7,167 bases of DNA from Bacteriovoracaceae bacterium (GTDB lineage Bacteria; Bdellovibrionota; Bacteriovoracia; Bacteriovoracales; Bacteriovoracaceae): positions 1 to 7,167 of the forward strand of contig CANFNN010000155.1 in NCBI GenBank assembly GCA_947448095.1, read 5' to 3'. The position numbers and the translations under genes are program-made. The notes beneath the pieces are model-generated. The model worked only from the letters and a program-made list of their open reading frames with translations, had not been told where the DNA came from and ran no database searches. Each line of letters begins with the position of its first letter. The stretch's first letter is position 1. This document shows, in pieces, positions 6,049-7,167 of this stretch.

Positions 6049-6924
6049 ATGAGCTTAAAGCTATTTTTGTTTTTCGTCTTATTGCTGAACGTTTGTTTAC
6101 TCCAGGCAAAAACGATTGTCTTTCTAAATGGTGGTCCCGGATTTAATTCGGAACCAGAGCGAAATATCCTTGGACCACATTTAAATTCCCAAGGTCACGA
6201 GGCATTTTTTTGGAATGAGCCTTCCGAGCTACGTCCAAAAAAAGAGAGTCTATCTGTAGGAAATGCTTTTGAGTTCGCAACAGAAGATGCCAGCTTATTT
6301 CTTAAGAAGATTTGTGAAGATAAATATACCCGCAACTTGCCTTGTGAGTTGACACTCGTAGCGCATTCATTTGCCGTTCATCATGCAGTTCGACTAGCCG
6401 AGAAACATGCGACCACGATTAAAGAGATAATTTTAATTTCTCCTGCAATCAATGTGGAGGATGCAGACAAAAACATATTTCTTGTGGCCGTTAGGGGCTT
6501 AATCGATGAGGGTCATCCAGAAGTTAGTGCAGAACTCGCCGCAATGATTCCTACATCGAAAGAAAGCTTCGATGAAGCTAAAATCCAAGCTTTTATGCTC
6601 GCTACCCAGTACTCTTCTATATTCACGAATTACTGGAGTGATTTGATTCTTATGCAGCATTACTTTTCATATTTGAAAGGGGAGTTCGGTTTTGATTTTA
6701 AAGGTTTTTTTGCTGTAAGAGAATCGATGCCGCTTGTTAATAAAGATCCTTCTTTCAAAATCTCTATACCAACCCAAGTTTATTTTGGAGAAAGTGACCC
6801 TATTGTATTGGCAGAACAACAGCTACCACTATTAAGGAAATATTTTTCTTCTTTTGACACACATATACTTACAGGGGCCAAGCATTATTCACATATAGAA
6901 CGATTGCTCGACATCAAATATTGA
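6049..6924 (+). CDS. Secreted alpha/beta-fold hydrolase
   Basis: A 291-residue protein with a Sec-type signal peptide: Lys4, a hydrophobic core (residues 5-18) and a likely cut after LLQA (residue 20), so it probably works in the periplasm or outside the cell. The mature part opens with a beta strand and NGGPG (27-31), an oxyanion-hole motif like the HGGPG of prolyl aminopeptidases. A full triad is visible: Ser107 in the elbow AHSFA, Asp250 in FGESDP and His279 in GAKHYSH. Cys89 and Cys99 in the mature part could form a disulfide. The substrate (ester, peptide or lipid) cannot be told. The chain ends only 12 residues after the His, so the last helix is short. The ATG at 6049 is preferred because it directly precedes the signal peptide and has GGAA upstream; longer in-frame starts would overlap the divergent permease gene. 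AT-rich like its partner. Confidence 0.85.
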   Translation: MSLKLFLFFVLLLNVCLLQAKTIVFLNGGPGFNSEPERNILGPHLNSQGHEAFFWNEPSELRPKKESLSVGNAFEFATEDASLFLKKICEDKYTRNLPCELTLVAHSFAVHHAVRLAEKHATTIKEIILISPAINVEDADKNIFLVAVRGLIDEGHPEVSAELAAMIPTSKESFDEAKIQAFMLATQYSSIFTNYWSDLILMQHYFSYLKGEFGFDFKGFFAVRESMPLVNKDPSFKISIPTQVYFGESDPIVLAEQQLPLLRKYFSSFDTHILTGAKHYSHIERLLDIKY

Positions 6925-6950
6925 TATCTCTACCTTCGTTAAATCGATTC

Positions 6951-6979
6951 TTTCTCCAGGGGATCTACCTTTGGAGAAA
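6951..6979 (+). terminator. Strong stem-loop at the hydrolase 3' end
   Basis: TTTCTCCAGGGG (6951-6962) folds onto CCTTTGGAGAAA (6968-6979) over a 5-base loop. Eight outer pairs are Watson-Crick, then two G-U pairs, then two G-C pairs. It begins 27 bases after the hydrolase stop. The G-U pairs work only in + strand RNA (they become A-C mismatches in the other strand), which points to the hydrolase transcript. A T-run is lacking, so it may stabilise the mRNA end or stop transcription with help rather than act alone. Confidence 0.5.
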
Positions 6980-6999
6980 TTGCTATAAGACCTGAGTGT

Positions 7000-7074
7000 T
7001 TAGGCTGCTTTGTTCTTTTCAATTAAATGATCAAGATCTAGATTCGGGCGAGAATCGTAAATAGCGAGTTTCAT
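7000..7074 (-). CDS. Possible 24-residue small protein
   Basis: A short reading frame starts with MKLAIYDSRPNLDLDHLIEK and ends four residues later. It has a convincing ribosome binding site: TAGGA lies five bases upstream of the ATG. The product is hydrophilic and charged, with no signal or membrane segment, and I recognise no family. It could be a genuine small protein, a leader peptide, or the remnant of a longer gene. Repeat copy 2 ends 14 bases upstream of its start codon, as copy 1 does 20 bases upstream of the lipocalin. Chance is a serious alternative at this length. Confidence 0.3.
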   Translation of the reverse strand: MKLAIYDSRPNLDLDHLIEKNKAA

Positions 7075-7088
7075 ACTTTTCCTAAAAA

Positions 7089-7166
7089 GGGATTCTTGAA
7101 ACAAGTCTTAGGTCAGTGAAGATCAGCATTTATTGGCTGTAACTACGAATTTGTTGCAAAATAGGG
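7089..7166. repeat. 78-bp stem-loop direct repeat, copy 2
   Basis: Second copy of the element at 4614-4691, same orientation, 65 of 78 bases identical, no gaps. The outer stem is 7096-7106 with 7149-7159 (one mismatch, one G-T pair), and the inner stem CAGC (7124-7127) with GCTG (7136-7139) is kept. The copy runs to within one base of the window end, so similarity could continue beyond it. It lies just upstream of the small - strand reading frame at 7000-7074. Confidence 0.8.
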
Positions 7167-7167
7167 G

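Noticed and set aside
1..7167. CRISPR array, tRNA, rRNA or insertion sequence with transposase
   Set aside because: No regularly spaced repeats, no tRNA- or rRNA-like segments, and no transposase or integrase motifs were seen. The two-copy repeat alone does not make an insertion sequence.

Overview
The window looks like chromosomal DNA of a Gram-negative bacterium. The lipocalin carries a lipoprotein signal with Ser after the lipid-accepting Cys, which is typical of outer-membrane lipoproteins. The gene mix and moderate base composition (core genes roughly half G+C in the lines I counted, the right-hand genes clearly more AT-rich) would fit the Bdellovibrionota or a related 'delta' lineage. 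That placement is an impression and was not tested by comparison.

Left part (121-4060, all + strand): a small capless HAD-family hydrolase, then the widely conserved translation and secretion cluster ffh - rpsP - khpA - rimM - trmD. Ffh is the protein subunit of the signal recognition particle. RpsP is ribosomal protein bS16. KhpA is a small KH-domain RNA-binding protein. RimM matures the 30S subunit, and TrmD makes m1G37 in tRNA. A near-consensus sigma70-type promoter lies between ffh and rpsP, so rpsP-trmD can be transcribed independently of ffh. Hairpins occupy the rpsP-khpA and khpA-rimM gaps, and rimM and trmD overlap by 4 bases. The rplS gene that usually closes this cluster is missing; trmD is followed after two bases by a converging lipocalin gene.

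Right part (4063-7167): a Blc-type lipocalin lipoprotein on the - strand, then an AT-rich pair of divergently transcribed genes. These are an AmpG-like 12-helix MFS permease (- strand) and a secreted alpha/beta hydrolase with an intact Ser-Asp-His triad (+ strand). Their 89-base shared control region holds two TTCCA/TGGAA dyads, one over the hydrolase ribosome binding site. A strong 12-bp hairpin follows the hydrolase, then a possible 24-codon gene on the - strand.

The most interesting structure is a 78-bp direct repeat, 65/78 identical without gaps, at 4614-4691 and 7089-7166. It brackets the permease/hydrolase pair. Each copy can fold into a similar long imperfect stem-loop, and each sits just upstream of a - strand start codon. 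This suggests either a dispersed stem-loop element that frames an acquired two-gene cassette, or a duplicated leader or promoter region. The second copy reaches the window edge, so its full extent is unknown.
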